A stretch of 6,995 nucleotides of DNA from Spirochaetaceae bacterium (GTDB lineage Bacteria > Spirochaetota > Spirochaetia > CADAEX01): positions 1 to 6,995 of the forward strand of contig WRFK01000080.1 of the NCBI GenBank assembly GCA_009778835.1, given 5' to 3'. The notes under the pieces are model-generated. The model was not told the origin of the DNA. It saw only the letters and a program-made list of their open reading frames with translations, and did no database searches. Made by a program: the position numbers and the translations under genes. This document shows, in pieces, positions 6,529 through 6,995 of the stretch (position 1 is its first letter; each line of letters opens with the position of its first letter).

Positions 6529-6666
6529 ATGGTTTTAGTAATTTTTTGCGTAATTTTTGCCGGTTGGTACTATTATCAAATGGTTTTTTATTATGTCAAG
6601 AGAAAAAACTACCAGGCAGATATCGCTTGGAGGCGCCAGGGCATAAAGACCAGGGATAATTCTTAA
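6529..6666 (+). CDS. Possible small single-helix membrane protein (45 residues)
   Basis: A forward reading frame runs from the ATG at 6529 to the TAA at 6664. It encodes a hydrophobic, aromatic-rich N-terminal segment (about residues 1-22, including VIFCVIFAGWYYY), followed by a basic tail with VKRK, WRRQ and KTR. That pattern would fit a one-helix protein with a cytoplasmic C-terminus. Against it, no Shine-Dalgarno sequence precedes the ATG, the frame is closed by TGA at 6502, and a strong promoter for the opposite strand lies inside it. I do not recognise the protein. It may be chance or a degraded gene. Confidence 0.28.
   Translation: MVLVIFCVIFAGWYYYQMVFYYVKRKNYQADIAWRRQGIKTRDNS
6572..6599 (-). 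promoter_or_regulatory. Strong candidate sigma70-type promoter for the leftward operon
   Basis: On the minus strand, a perfect TTGACA (6599-6594) is followed by a 16-base spacer and GATAAT (6577-6572), which matches the -10 consensus at five of six bases. Transcription would start near 6565. This gives the phosphoesterase, aldo/keto reductase and perhaps acetyltransferase transcript a leader of about 150 bases. It is the best promoter match seen in the window. Confidence 0.6.
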
Positions 6667-6836
6667 ATTTCCTGTTTTTCTTGCATAAAAATCCGAGAAT
6701 ATGCACTTTATTTGCGACTTGGCGTTTTTTGCAAGAGGTTTTTGGGGGAATTTGCCAGCGGAAAGCCATGTTTTATGGAAAAAATAAATCAGATTCTATC
6801 AACCTATTGACTAAAGAGCTTTTTCAGGTAATTCTT
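6667..6836. other. Intergenic stretch without a supportable gene
   Basis: No convincing coding sequence is visible on either strand. A forward frame of 60 codons (6681-6863) lacks a ribosome-binding site and family resemblance. Inverted repeats are present: TGCATA (6682-6687) with TATGCA (6700-6705), and TCTTGCA (6679-6685) with TGCAAGA (6730-6736). They overlap and would be alternatives to each other. I see no tRNA, rRNA or CRISPR pattern here. Confidence 0.4.
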
Positions 6837-6864
6837 TTAACTCTACATTGTTTTATAGCATAAT
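6837..6864 (+). promoter_or_regulatory. Candidate promoter for rplM
   Basis: TTAACT (6837-6842, four of six -35 bases) and CATAAT (6859-6864, five of six -10 bases) are separated by 16 bases. A start near 6871 would put the hairpin at 6879-6906 in the 5' leader of rplM. Another possible pair, TTGACT at 6807-6812 with AATTCT at 6830-6835, is weaker at the -10 end. Confidence 0.35.
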
Positions 6865-6878
6865 AATGGTTTTTCTGT

Positions 6879-6906
6879 ATCCTGTATTATCCCCGTTCTA
6901 CAGGAT
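6879..6906 (+). promoter_or_regulatory. Hairpin in the rplM leader, possible autoregulatory element
   Basis: ATCCTGTA (6879-6886) and TACAGGAT (6899-6906) form a perfect 8-base stem with a 12-base loop. A smaller hairpin follows at once, CAAG (6909-6912) with CTTG (6917-6920) around AGAG. No T run follows either, so this is not a terminator. Ribosomal protein L13 operons in other bacteria carry structured leaders for autoregulation; that this hairpin does the same is inference from position. Confidence 0.4.
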
Positions 6907-6952
6907 GGCAAGAGAGCTTGTTTATGTAAAAATATATTTAAAGGGCAGATAA

Positions 6953-6995
6953 ATGAAAACGATTTTTTTGAAGCCAAAAGATGTTGAAAGAAAAT
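6953..6995 (+). CDS. rplM: Ribosomal protein L13, 5' end only
   Basis: The first 14 codons read MKTIFLKPKDVERK, and the final T fits the first base of a Trp codon. This matches the conserved opening of bacterial L13 (MKT-F-----VERKW), a component of the large ribosomal subunit that binds 23S rRNA early in assembly. AAAGGG at 6940-6945 lies seven bases before the ATG. The gene runs off the right edge, so neither its length nor the usual partner rpsI can be checked. The call rests on a short but characteristic N-terminus. Confidence 0.83.
   Translation, partial: MKTIFLKPKDVERK

Noticed and set aside
6501..6530. Forward TTGACA at 6501-6506 with AAAAAT 18 bases downstream
   Set aside because: The -10 match is poor, and transcription would begin inside the small ORF it might serve.
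6458..6595. Minus-strand open stretch of 45 codons between stops, with a lysine-rich protein-like composition (KLRKKLLKPFFEVNEAV)
   Set aside because: It has no start codon near its beginning, and stops close both ends. It could be a gene remnant, but nothing supports a specific identity.
6681..6863. Forward open frame of 60 codons
   Set aside because: It has no ribosome-binding site and no recognisable domain, and it runs through the candidate rplM promoter. It looks like chance.

Overview
The window looks like AT-rich chromosomal DNA of a bacterium, most likely an anaerobic spirochaete related to Treponema. That placement is from memory and no search was run. It rests on three things: details of the UvrD/PcrA-type helicase (the 'RTFHSFGAW', 'STGGADFGDL' and 'TMHNTKGLEF' stretches), its pairing with a reduced aminotransferase-like gene, and the ferredoxin-type aldo/keto reductase typical of anaerobes.

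Layout. Positions 1-59 hold the leader of the first gene, with a good sigma70-type promoter. A rightward group follows: the helicase (60-2246), a class-III-aminotransferase-like protein that appears to lack its catalytic lysine (2281-3180), and a three-helix membrane protein that overlaps it by 8 bases (3173-3463). A convergent leftward group lies next: a four-helix membrane-anchored metallophosphoesterase (6412-5333), an aldo/keto reductase with two cysteine clusters for Fe-S centres (5306-4080), and a GNAT acetyltransferase (4006 or 3994 to 3560). The leftward genes probably form one transcription unit. A strong candidate promoter, TTGACA-N16-GATAAT, lies about 160 bases upstream of the phosphoesterase. 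The last 43 bases are the start of rplM (ribosomal protein L13), running rightward off the end. It is preceded by a hairpin that could be a leader control element.

The 540 bases between the phosphoesterase and rplM hold no gene I am confident of. They contain two small candidate ORFs on opposite strands, the two divergent promoters, and a block of short repeats.

No new multi-gene system is evident. The main points of interest are two GC-rich, hairpin-forming insertions inside coding sequence (helicase linker and aminotransferase-like gene) that look like dispersed palindromic repeats kept in frame; the apparent pseudo-enzyme next to the helicase; a possible leaderless start; and the leader architecture of the phosphoesterase and rplM genes.
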